DNA from: Syntrophomonadaceae bacterium
Lineage (GTDB): Bacteria; Bacillota; Syntrophomonadia; Syntrophomonadales; Syntrophomonadaceae
Direction: 5' to 3'
NCBI GenBank assembly: GCA_028686565.1
Contig: JAQUBU010000180.1
Coordinates: forward strand, 1-5,185
Length of the DNA: 5,185 nucleotides
Each line of letters opens with the position of its first letter. Positions within the stretch are counted from its first letter, which is position 1. The notes under the pieces were generated by a model. That model had not been told where the DNA came from. It ran no database searches and worked only from the letters and a program-made list of their open reading frames with translations. Shown in pieces: positions 1 to 5,185 of this stretch. The position numbers and the translations under genes are program-made.

Positions 1-2
1 AT

Positions 3-143
3 TGGGAAGGTCTTATTACTAGTGAATTAAGTAATATGGAAGTTAGCATTATAAAGTCAGATCAGGCTATTATTCTTCTTCGGAAATCCGATTTTGTTCA
101 GCCTGCTGGAGTTTCCAACGGAAGTAATCACGTACCTCGTTGA
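3..143 (+). CDS. possible 3' end of an unrecognised upstream gene (partial)
   Basis: This frame is open from the left edge to a TGA at 141-143 and would give about 46 residues. The first 30 or so (including EVSIIKSDQAIILLRK) have a plausible protein composition. The last 25 codons lie antisense to the 3' end of the XRE gene, giving a tail-to-tail overlap of about 74 bp, which is unusual. I recognise no family. The gene may be real with its start outside the window, or the frame may be open by chance. Positions 1-69 hold nothing else I can name, apart from a weak 6-bp inverted repeat (ATTACT at 15-20, AGTAAT at 30-35) without a T-run. Confidence 0.2.
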   Translation, partial: WEGLITSELSNMEVSIIKSDQAIILLRKSDFVQPAGVSNGSNHVPR

Positions 144-456
144 CTATTTCCTTTTTCTTTTCACTATCAATAGGGGTAGTGGTCAGGAGAGAATTAATCT
201 CCTTAAGAATAGCAGAATAATGAGAAGAAGAATCAATGCCTAAAGTATCGGTGCCGAGCAAATAGTCCAGACTTACTTGGTAGCAAGATGCAATCTTGAT
301 AAGTGTCTCCCTGTCTGGAGTGCGAGTACCATTTTCATAACTGGACACAGTAGTGCGAGCCACTCCGATTATGCGCGCTAGGTCGGCCTGGCTCATACCT
401 CTTTGAACTCTTAGATTCTTAAAAATTTCAGCAAAACTTCCCATAAAAATGAACAT
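70..456 (-). CDS. XRE-family helix-turn-helix transcriptional regulator
   Basis: This encodes a small cytoplasmic DNA-binding regulator of 128 residues from the outermost ATG (454-456). Residues about 8-68 form a complete HTH_3/XRE domain: FKNLRVQRGMSQADLARIIG, then VARTTVSSYENGTRTPD as the turn and recognition helix, then the usual closing helices ending in SLDYLLG. The remaining ~60 residues are charged and probably helical (EKKKEIVNEVRDYFRWKLQQ), likely for oligomerisation, and match no family I know. The first ATG directly abuts its only AGG, so the second ATG (442-444, MGSFAEIF) may be the true start, although AGG is then 12 nt away. The length suits cro/CI- or SinR-like repressors. The gene is read from a good promoter containing a LexA box, with a leader of roughly 110-120 nt. 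The domain is certain; target and ligand are unknown. Confidence 0.93.
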   Translation of the reverse strand: MFIFMGSFAEIFKNLRVQRGMSQADLARIIGVARTTVSSYENGTRTPDRETLIKIASCYQVSLDYLLGTDTLGIDSSSHYSAILKEINSLLTTTPIDSEKKKEIVNEVRDYFRWKLQQAEQNRISEEE

Positions 457-458
457 CC

Positions 459-494
459 TGTCGATAAATAAATTTTATATACATTCTTTGTCGA
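459..494. repeat. paired TGTCGA direct repeat in the XRE leader (possible operator)
   Basis: TGTCGA occurs at 459-464 and again at 489-494, exactly 30 bp apart (about three helical turns). Between them, at 468-478, lies an AT-rich inverted repeat (ATAAA-T-TTTAT). Spaced repeats immediately upstream of an XRE gene are often its own operator, but that role is inferred. The downstream copy nearly touches the start codon, so a bound protein could also block initiation. Confidence 0.3.
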
Positions 495-569
495 ACTCAT
501 TGAATTGTCATGCTATTAAGGTAACATAGAAGCAATTGAAAAACAATGTTAAGAAACAAGTGTAAGTAT

Positions 570-597
570 ATTATAACAAACATACGTTCGGCGTCAA
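570..597 (-). promoter_or_regulatory. sigma-A-type promoter of the XRE gene
   Basis: On the minus strand, TTGACG (592-597, 5/6 to TTGACA) is followed after a 16-nt spacer by a perfect TATAAT (570-575). Transcription would begin near 563 and run toward the XRE gene, leaving an untranslated leader of about 110-120 nt. The -10 match, spacing and orientation make this the best promoter in the window. Confidence 0.72.
577..590 (-). promoter_or_regulatory. LexA (SOS) box inside the XRE promoter
   Basis: The minus strand reads CGAACGTATGTTTG. It matches the Bacillus-type LexA/DinR site CGAACATATGTTCG at 12 of 14 positions and keeps the GAAC-N4-GTT core. The site occupies the spacer between the -35 and -10 elements, the classic position for direct repression. 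The inference is that the XRE gene is derepressed after DNA damage. LexA itself is not in the window. Confidence 0.62.
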
Positions 598-641
598 TCC
601 CCTATTTCAAAAGGGGACTTCTTTATCGCCAGACATGACGC
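590..641. repeat. nested inverted repeats upstream of the XRE promoter
   Basis: Three complementary pairs are nested here: TCCCCT (598-603) with AGGGGA (612-617) around an 8-nt loop; GGCG (590-593) with CGCC (627-630); and GCGTCA (591-596) with TGACGC (636-641). The last two share bases and so would be alternatives. The -35 element of the XRE promoter lies in the left arms. No T-run follows on either strand, so it is not a standard terminator. The shape resembles a single CRISPR repeat, but there is no second copy. Confidence 0.4.
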
Positions 642-748
642 GATATGTGACATAGGGGGGTGTGAATGCTTTTATAAGTGTTATATATTATTTCATCACA
701 AAGGAGGGGTGCCAAGGATAAATAGAATAAAAAAAGGGGGGGCGAATA

Positions 749-934
749 ATTGGAGTAGAAATAGATGTTTTCGATCTGAAGAATCTTGTTGGAATTCTCT
801 GGGACTACCAGGATGGGAAGTGGAAGGGGGTAATGGCGGAAAATATTATCAATGGGGAATTCCGTATTGTTCGGAATGACAAGGTAATTATAATTTTGAA
901 AATTGAACCCCCCATACAATCATCTCTTGAATAA
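749..934 (+). pseudogene. possible small or broken hypothetical protein gene
   Basis: The frame ending at TAA 932-934 gives about 60 residues with ordinary protein composition (GVEIDVFDLKNLVGILWDYQ, later INGEFRIVRNDKVIIILKIE). It has no standard start at its 5' end: the first in-frame ATG is at 833-835 and would leave 33 residues. Upstream, another frame opens at GTG 709 behind AAGGAGG and runs into an A7G7 tract (729-742). Removing one base in that tract would join the two frames into one protein of about 74 residues. This could be a decayed gene, a homopolymer sequencing error, or a slippage-controlled gene. I recognise no family, and an entirely non-coding reading is possible. Confidence 0.28.
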
Positions 935-984
935 AGCATTTGCTGGAGAAATACCTATGGCCAAAAGCAATACTTTACAGGACC

Positions 985-1014
985 TTAGCTTATTAGCTTA
1001 AAGGGTCTTATACT
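985..1014 (+). promoter_or_regulatory. weak candidate promoter for the long + strand gene
   Basis: TATACT (1009-1014) matches the -10 consensus at 5 of 6 positions. Eighteen bases upstream is TTAGCT (985-990), only a half match to a -35 element. It is the best -10-like element near the start at 1126 and would leave a leader of about 105 nt. The long gene may instead use an activator, another sigma factor or a promoter further upstream. Confidence 0.25.
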
Positions 1015-1080
1015 ATGCTCAAAATGGACGCACTTAGTGACATCAAGGGGGGTATAGGCACTTAAAGGAGCGTGAAAAAC

Positions 1081-1101
1081 AACTTGTAAAAAGTTATTTT
1101 T
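1081..1101 (+). terminator. weak terminator- or attenuator-like hairpin ahead of the long gene
   Basis: AACTT (1081-1085) can pair with AAGTT (1091-1095) around a 5-nt loop, followed by ATTTTT. The stem is short and AT-only apart from one G-C pair, so it would be unstable. A five-codon frame with its own AAAGGAG (1064-1070; GTG 1072, TAA 1087-1089) runs into it, a leader-peptide-like arrangement that may be accidental. Confidence 0.15.
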
Positions 1102-1110
1102 GATTACCAA

Positions 1111-1118
1111 GGGGAGGG
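1111..1118 (+). promoter_or_regulatory. ribosome binding site that fixes a TTG start
   Basis: GGGGAGGG lies seven bases before TTG 1126-1128. The upstream in-frame stop is TAA at 1087-1089. The next candidates (TTG 1150, TTG 1153, ATG 1156) fall inside the hydrophobic core of the signal peptide and have no binding site. Starting at 1126 yields a normal export signal. Confidence 0.75.
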
Positions 1119-1125
1119 AAAATAT

Positions 1126-1215
1126 TTGGGGTACAATAAACATTTTAGCTTGTTGATGCTATCAACATTTCTTTGGACTATTGCTTTCGTATTTACATCA
1201 CTGTCAGCTTATGCT
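1126..1215 (+). other. signal peptide of the SLH protein
   Basis: A short n-region (GYNKH, one lysine) is followed by about 20 hydrophobic residues (FSLLMLSTFLWTIAFVFTSL) and then SAYA before SS. The A-Y-A motif predicts signal peptidase I cleavage after residue 30. The single positive charge is weak for a Gram-positive signal, but the rest is typical of Sec export. Confidence 0.82.
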
Positions 1216-4200
1216 AGTTCAACAAACACAGATATTAACGGACACTGGGCCCAGAGCCAGATTGAAAACCTTAGTGGTCAGTCCGTTATCAATGGATATC
1301 CAGACGGAACATTCAAACCTGACAAATCGATAACGAGAGCAGAATTTGCTACAGCTTTGGTTAAGGCATTTGAATTGAATTCCAAAAATGGCAAGGTTTT
1401 TGATGATACTGCCAACCATTGGGCTAAAGACTATATTTCAAGTGCCAATGCAGCTGGCATAGTAAATGGTTACGACGAAACCAGGTTTGGTCCTGATAAT
1501 GTAATCAGCCGTGAACAGATGGCAGTTATGATTGTTAAAGCTGCTGGCTTGGAAAAACCTGCTGCTGGGAAATCATTCTCTGATGTTAACCAGATATCGG
1601 TATGGGCTAAAGACGCTGTGAGTACCGCCAGCGGGCATAATGTAATTTCAGGATACCCAGATAATTCGTTTAAACCACAAGGGAGTACAAGCAGAGCCGA
1701 AGCAGCCGTAGTTTTAAACAAATTTGCAGGAACCAGGACAGAGATTAAATCCCAGGTAAATGTTTTTGATAAAGCAGGAACATATGGACCATCAAACGGT
1801 ACTGACACTATTAAAGGAAATGTAACTCTCAAAGCCAAGGATGTTACCCTGCAAAACACGGTAATCGAAGGTGACTTGACCATCGACAAAGCAGTTGCTG
1901 ATGGTAATGTCAGTTTGAAAAAGGTCATCGTAAAAGGCAGCACCTACATTAATGGCGGCGGAAGCAACAGTGTGTACTTTATTGATACACAGATCGCACA
2001 GACCTATGTTCTGAAGGATAATGGGGCAGTACGTATTGTAGCATCAGGAACTTCTGAAATCGGCCAATTGATCGCTCAATCCAGCGTAAAAATTGAAGAA
2101 CTAAATTTGACCGGTAAAGGATTCGAAACAGTTCTAGTTGACAAAAAAGTTGATGGTACAATCGATATTGATTTGGCAGGGGCCAAGCTGGCAAGTCTTC
2201 AGATCAAATCGGAAGGGGTAACCGTAAAAACCGATAAAGATACCAGGATAACCACATTAATAGCAGACGCCAAAGTTGCAGTAACAGGAGCCGGAACAGT
2301 TGAAAAAGCAACGGTAAATGCCAGCGGAGTAAGCTTTGAAACCAAACCCCTATCTCAGACAGTGGCAACAGGAGTTTCAGCACCTATTATAAACACATCG
2401 AGCTCTGGCGGCGGTGGCGGCGGCGGAAGTTCCACAGTAACTACTGCCAGTGTTGGCACAGCAGCGGAACTAACTACTGCATTGGCTAACAGCAATATTA
2501 CCACCATTACATTCACCGCTAATATTACAGCCAGCCCTAGCATAACTCGCTCTCTTACTATGAATTTTGGGGCATATAAATTGACCGGCAACCTAACATT
2601 CAGCCATAACGGAACCGGCACATCAACCCTGACTGGCAATGCAGGCGAAAGAATTAGCGGTAACTTAACCGTAAACACCCCCAATGCTTCCTTCAATAAT
2701 GGTGTAACTGCTAGCGGAACAGTTAATATAATCGACGTAGCCTCCGCCAGCTGGACAGAATCAGCCGACGGCAACACCCTGACCATTACCGACTCCAATG
2801 GAGCTACGCGGCTAACATCACAACAAGAGCAACTTCGCGAAGAGTGGCATAAAGTCAAGAATACACAACGCGTATTATCAATAAAAAACGCTTCTGTGAA
2901 ACTGGCGCGTTTAAATAATAAATCGATACAGATGTGTCAGGACATTCTGCTTGATTACTTACAAAATATAGGTGAGGCCCTTTTTGTGACTCCTTGGCAG
3001 GTTATTGATATTGATGTTTTGAAACAGAAAGAAATTTTTAATACAGAAGAACTAATCAAGATTCTGGAGCAAGAATACTTTATTAAAGGTTTGGCGGAAA
3101 AAGAAGTTATTGATATAGAAGTTCATTTGGACAAGCGATATCAAGATGTGCAGGACCTTACAATCTATGCAATGGAACCCCAGCAAACAACAACACAAGA
3201 AAAAGATGATACATACCCAAATCATCTAAGCAGGGCCGAAAAGGATATTGGTGAAATTATCCGTTTTTATAAATTGTGGGATTCATATTCAAGTAGTAAG
3301 CGCAAATTGTGGAAAGAACACGTTCTTAGAAACTATCTGAAAAAGGCAGAATCCCCTCAACGATTAAAAGATATAGCTTTATTTCCGATATTTCCAGATA
3401 CGCAGAGCATATTAAAAGTACTTCAGGATAGCAGATGTATCCATAATATATTTGAAGATTATTGGATAGCTGAATCGGACAATAATGATCCTGCTCAGGT
3501 CATTTTATGGAGTCAGCTAATATGGCAACGCTGCCATAAGGCTTCGGAGGGAATAGAACATTTATTGCACAATTATATTAATAAGTATCCGGAGTTCGAC
3601 ATTAATGAATTATTGCCCGCTTTGAAAAGTATAGGCATTAATATTGGCCTTGATTCTTTGCGAGAAAAATTAGAGCTATGTGGATGTTTTAGAATATCAT
3701 TTAACTGGTGGACTACCAATAAAAAATATTTATACCGTTTTGAACCTGACTTTAAAAAAGTTATCGAATATACCTTGAATTGTTGGCGGGATCTGCTGAA
3801 AGATAGGGAGAGCCAGGTCATTCAACAAAGAATTATTCAGAAACGAACTTTAGAGGAAACGGGAGAGGAATTTGGGGTAACAAGGGAAAGGATAAGGCAA
3901 ATCGAAACTAAAGCTTTAAGAAAGATAAGGTATCGTTCCGGTTACAGGTATCTCAAACCATATTTTGATTGGATAAACAATAATATAGAATCGCAAGGCA
4001 TTATTGATCTGCACGAATTTGGCTTAAGCGAGGAAGACTTAGACCTATTTCATACAATGTATGAGCTGCTTTTTGAAGAAAAGCGTTACCAGCATACACA
4101 GGAAGGGCTTGTGCTTTCTCTGCAGGTATATTATGCCTTGAAACTGGAATTGCATGCAGCAGGTCTACAGCCTTACCGGTTTTTCTATGCGAATGAATCA

Positions 4201-5185
4201 GCAGCGCTTAAAAAACTGTCATCCCATAATGCTCTAATAAAACCAATCCTGAGCGAATATTTCAAACTGGTAGAGATTGCCGACGGAGTCTATTATTATC
4301 CTGTTCATCAGAAATTGAATAAAGAAGAAGAACTATTTCTGATAATACACCGGGTAGGGCGTCCGCTACATTTTACTGAGGTAGAGGAATTTGCGGAATT
4401 ATTTAAACTACCTTTTTCTATGCAAGGGGAAGATAGAAATATTCTGGCTGTAATGCAGCGTACAACTCGCTTAAGAAGGACAGCACCGGGAACCTATGGT
4501 TTAAGCGAATGGCCAATTGTTGATCATATTTATCTAAAAGATTTAATTTGCCTGGTATTGGAAGAAGCACAACGACCTTTAAACATTAACCAAATCTATC
4601 AGGAAGTACAGGCCCGGCGTAATGACGAAATCAGTAAAAATTCGGTTTATGCTTATCTAAATATGCATCCCCGAATTATACATAATAAAAATAATCAATA
4701 TTTATTAAAAACCTGGTTAGACAAAGATGCTAATTTGAAACTATGGGGATTTACTGGCGATGGTAACGAAGATGCATTAGATGATTACCGCGAAAGAGTC
4801 ATACTGGAGGTATTCGAACGATATGGGAAATTCTTTACCAAATACCGGGTTTCAGCGGCTTATTTGAATACCAGCAATATTCGCATCAGCCGAACCATCA
4901 AGATTCCCCTTGCTAACAAGATTGCAGTTATTGATTCAAAAGATGAGATATTTTTGGCTGGTTTTTCATTTAATATGCTGGGTGGACTAAAACGATGGGG
5001 AGGAAACCTTCAAGCTGGAGATATTTTTTATCTGGAGTTTATCAACGACAAGGTGATTCGGTTTCATACCCCGGAACATTTTGAAGACTATAAAGCAATA
5101 GACGCAGCCGTTCTACAAGAAGCAGAAAAACTATGGGAGAGCCAGGCGGTTCCGGTGGATGAAAAAAATACTCAAGTTGAGGACT
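1126..5185 (+). CDS. exported SLH-domain surface protein fused in frame to a sigma-70 region 4-like protein (3' incomplete)
   Basis: One frame runs from TTG 1126 to the window edge: 1353 codons, no stop. Residues 1-30 are a signal peptide, 36-200 three SLH domains, about 205-427 a beta-rich region, 428-434 seven glycines, and about 435-560 a second beta-rich region. From about residue 565 the protein changes type: charged, helical, with a sigma-70 region 4 motif at 908-935 and probable winged-helix segments to about 1200. SLH proteins bind secondary cell-wall polymer outside the cell, whereas region 4 reads promoter DNA inside it, so the halves belong in different compartments. Residues 1-565 have no cysteine; the rest has seven. 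I see no ribosome binding site at the change. The N-terminal identity is secure. Whether the cell makes the fusion is not: a genomic fusion, an assembly join, or two proteins with a hidden internal start are all possible. Confidence 0.85.
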   Translation, partial: MGYNKHFSLLMLSTFLWTIAFVFTSLSAYASSTNTDINGHWAQSQIENLSGQSVINGYPDGTFKPDKSITRAEFATALVKAFELNSKNGKVFDDTANHWAKDYISSANAAGIVNGYDETRFGPDNVISREQMAVMIVKAAGLEKPAAGKSFSDVNQISVWAKDAVSTASGHNVISGYPDNSFKPQGSTSRAEAAVVLNKFAGTRTEIKSQVNVFDKAGTYGPSNGTDTIKGNVTLKAKDVTLQNTVIEGDLTIDKAVADGNVSLKKVIVKGSTYINGGGSNSVYFIDTQIAQTYVLKDNGAVRIVASGTSEIGQLIAQSSVKIEELNLTGKGFETVLVDKKVDGTIDIDLAGAKLASLQIKSEGVTVKTDKDTRITTLIADAKVAVTGAGTVEKATVNASGVSFETKPLSQTVATGVSAPIINTSSSGGGGGGGSSTVTTASVGTAAELTTALANSNITTITFTANITASPSITRSLTMNFGAYKLTGNLTFSHNGTGTSTLTGNAGERISGNLTVNTPNASFNNGVTASGTVNIIDVASASWTESADGNTLTITDSNGATRLTSQQEQLREEWHKVKNTQRVLSIKNASVKLARLNNKSIQMCQDILLDYLQNIGEALFVTPWQVIDIDVLKQKEIFNTEELIKILEQEYFIKGLAEKEVIDIEVHLDKRYQDVQDLTIYAMEPQQTTTQEKDDTYPNHLSRAEKDIGEIIRFYKLWDSYSSSKRKLWKEHVLRNYLKKAESPQRLKDIALFPIFPDTQSILKVLQDSRCIHNIFEDYWIAESDNNDPAQVILWSQLIWQRCHKASEGIEHLLHNYINKYPEFDINELLPALKSIGINIGLDSLREKLELCGCFRISFNWWTTNKKYLYRFEPDFKKVIEYTLNCWRDLLKDRESQVIQQRIIQKRTLEETGEEFGVTRERIRQIETKALRKIRYRSGYRYLKPYFDWINNNIESQGIIDLHEFGLSEEDLDLFHTMYELLFEEKRYQHTQEGLVLSLQVYYALKLELHAAGLQPYRFFYANESAALKKLSSHNALIKPILSEYFKLVEIADGVYYYPVHQKLNKEEELFLIIHRVGRPLHFTEVEEFAELFKLPFSMQGEDRNILAVMQRTTRLRRTAPGTYGLSEWPIVDHIYLKDLICLVLEEAQRPLNINQIYQEVQARRNDEISKNSVYAYLNMHPRIIHNKNNQYLLKTWLDKDANLKLWGFTGDGNEDALDDYRERVILEVFERYGKFFTKYRVSAAYLNTSNIRISRTIKIPLANKIAVIDSKDEIFLAGFSFNMLGGLKRWGGNLQAGDIFYLEFINDKVIRFHTPEHFEDYKAIDAAVLQEAEKLWESQAVPVDEKNTQVED
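1231..1725 (+). other. three tandem SLH cell-wall anchoring domains
   Basis: Repeat 1 spans residues 36-82 (DINGHWAQ, VINGYPDGTFKPDKSITRAE). Repeat 2 spans 92-142 (FDDTANHWAKDYI, IVNGYDETRFGPD, ISREQ). Repeat 3 spans 151-200 (FSDVNQISVWAKDAV, VISGYPDNSFKP, TSRAE). Each keeps the HWA or VWA tryptophan, the NGY/SGY glycine turn, the F-x-P motif and a TRAE-like arginine. Such triplets form the three-pronged module that binds pyruvylated secondary cell-wall polymer. Repeat 2 has REQ rather than RAE, a common variant. Confidence 0.96.
1741..2817 (+). other. beta-rich surface region of the SLH protein with a poly-glycine linker
   Basis: Residues about 205-427 contain repeated short strands and turns (DTIKGNVTLKAKDVTLQNTV, IEGDLTID, KGSTYINGGGSNSVYF, VRIVASGTSE), the pattern that follows SLH triplets in many Bacillota surface proteins, suggesting a stacked beta or beta-helix fold. 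Seven glycines at 428-434 (2407-2427) separate it from a second part (ELTTALANSNITTITFTANI, LTFSHNGTGTSTLTGNAGER) resembling the start of a parallel beta-helix. The second part stops after SADGNTLTITDSNGAT, where comparable proteins usually continue, so it looks cut short. No catalytic residues are recognisable. Confidence 0.7.
2791..2850 (+). other. fusion junction between the surface half and the DNA-binding half
   Basis: The protein passes from DSNGATRLTS to QQEQLREEWHKVKN with the frame intact. By hand count, GC is 57% in 2761-2820, 35% in 2881-2940 and 23% in 3001-3060. A perfect 10-bp palindrome, CTTCGCGAAG, sits at 2833-2842. No target-site duplication, transposon end or ribosome binding site is visible. 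The exact joining base cannot be fixed from one sequence. Confidence 0.6.
2819..5185 (+). other. sigma-70 region 4 / winged-helix-like half of the long frame
   Basis: About 790 residues look like a cytoplasmic DNA-binding protein. Residues 908-935 (3847-3930) are a textbook sigma-70 region 4.2 helix-turn-helix: TLEETGEEFGVTRERIRQIE, then a KALRKIR-type tail, where RERIRQIE is the promoter-reading helix. No sigma regions 2 or 3 (core binding, -10 recognition) are recognisable in the preceding 340 residues. Residues about 1073-1128 and 1137-1197 each have a helix-helix-strand layout (RPLHFTEVEEF to GTYGLSEW; RPLNINQIYQEV to NNQYLLKTW), suggestive of HARE-HTH-like winged helices. A short beta-rich tail (residues ~1260-1330) follows. 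Proteins pairing region 4 with winged helices occur as accessory regulators and near helicases, but I cannot name this family. It probably lacks its native N terminus and continues past the window. Confidence 0.62.

Larger units (their letters stand above)
642..1110. other. G-tract-rich intergenic spacer
   Basis: No convincing complete gene is visible. The + strand carries G-runs at 655-660, 706-709, 736-742, 826-830, 854-857 and 1047-1052, plus a C-run at 908-913 that could pair with them in RNA. A strong Shine-Dalgarno-like AAGGAGG at 701-707 has a GTG only one base downstream. An imperfect hairpin (GACC 981-984 with GGTC 1004-1007, and AGCT 987-990 with AGCT 995-998) has no T-run. A 16-codon frame (ATG 1015, TAA 1063-1065, sequence MLKMDALSDIKGGIGT) has AAAGGG nine bases upstream but no other support. 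I recognise no riboswitch. Confidence 0.5.

Noticed and set aside
598..626. Rho-independent terminator at the TCCCCT/AGGGGA hairpin
   Set aside because: The stem is followed by mixed sequence rather than a T-run on either strand, and it abuts the start of a promoter.
598..630. CRISPR array
   Set aside because: Only one repeat-like unit is present, with no second copy or spacer periodicity in the window.
623..919. Minus-strand frame of 98 codons in the spacer
   Set aside because: It is rich in Pro, Tyr and Asn produced by reading the G-tracts backwards, and no family is recognisable. The + strand frame opposite looks more protein-like.
957..1001. Fourteen-codon frame from ATG 957 (MAKSNTLQDLSLLA)
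   Set aside because: It has no ribosome binding site and is too short to support on composition alone.
940..1110. Cyclic-di-GMP or other riboswitch upstream of the surface protein
   Set aside because: I checked for the conserved GEMM-I core and did not find it. Only weak hairpins are visible.
2785..2850. Insertion sequence or transposon end at the fusion point
   Set aside because: No terminal inverted repeat pair, target duplication or transposase sequence is visible; the 10-bp palindrome alone is not enough.
1219..3821. Open minus-strand frames at 1219-1419, 1470-1943, 1979-2194, 2355-2858 and 3573-3821
   Set aside because: All lie antisense to the long + strand frame, which has clear domains. 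Their translations have unnatural composition (for example proline runs opposite the poly-glycine codons) and no recognisable domain.
3806..5146. Exact 12-base repeat GGGAGAGCCAGG at 3806-3817 and 5135-5146
   Set aside because: Both copies are in the same frame and encode ESQ, but the flanking sequences are unrelated, so chance is sufficient.

Overview
The window looks like a low-GC, Gram-positive-type (Bacillota) chromosome, possibly Clostridia or Negativicutes. That placement is an inference from four things: S-layer homology (SLH) domains, strong G-rich Shine-Dalgarno sites, a TTG start behind a good ribosome binding site, and a LexA box of the Gram-positive GAAC-N4-GTT type. No rRNA, tRNA, insertion sequence or CRISPR array is visible.

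Layout. (1) Positions 1-69 hold at most the tail of an unrecognised + strand gene. (2) Positions 70-456, minus strand, encode a small XRE-family helix-turn-helix regulator. Its promoter at 570-597 is a close match to a housekeeping sigma promoter, and a LexA-type (SOS) operator fits exactly between the -35 and -10 elements. (3) Positions about 598-1110 are a G-tract-rich spacer with inverted repeats and one possible small or broken gene, but no convincing full gene. (4) From a TTG at 1126, one reading frame runs uninterrupted to the right edge (1353 codons, no stop in the window).

The long frame is the surprise. Its first ~565 codons are a typical exported cell-surface protein: signal peptide, three SLH domains, a beta-strand-rich region, a poly-glycine linker and a second Ser/Thr/Asn-rich beta region, with no cysteine. 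Around base 2800-2850 the character changes abruptly. The remaining ~790 codons resemble a cytoplasmic DNA-binding or transcription protein: charged, with seven cysteines, a clear sigma-70 region 4 helix-turn-helix and probable winged-helix segments further on. GC content falls at the same place. An exported wall-anchored protein joined in frame to a sigma-factor-like protein makes little functional sense by default. It is therefore either a recent deletion or recombination fusion, an assembly chimera, or a genuinely new architecture.

How the genes relate. The XRE gene and the long frame are divergently oriented and separated by about 670 bp. The LexA box suggests DNA-damage induction of the XRE regulator. 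Nothing in the sequence proves that this regulator controls the long gene.
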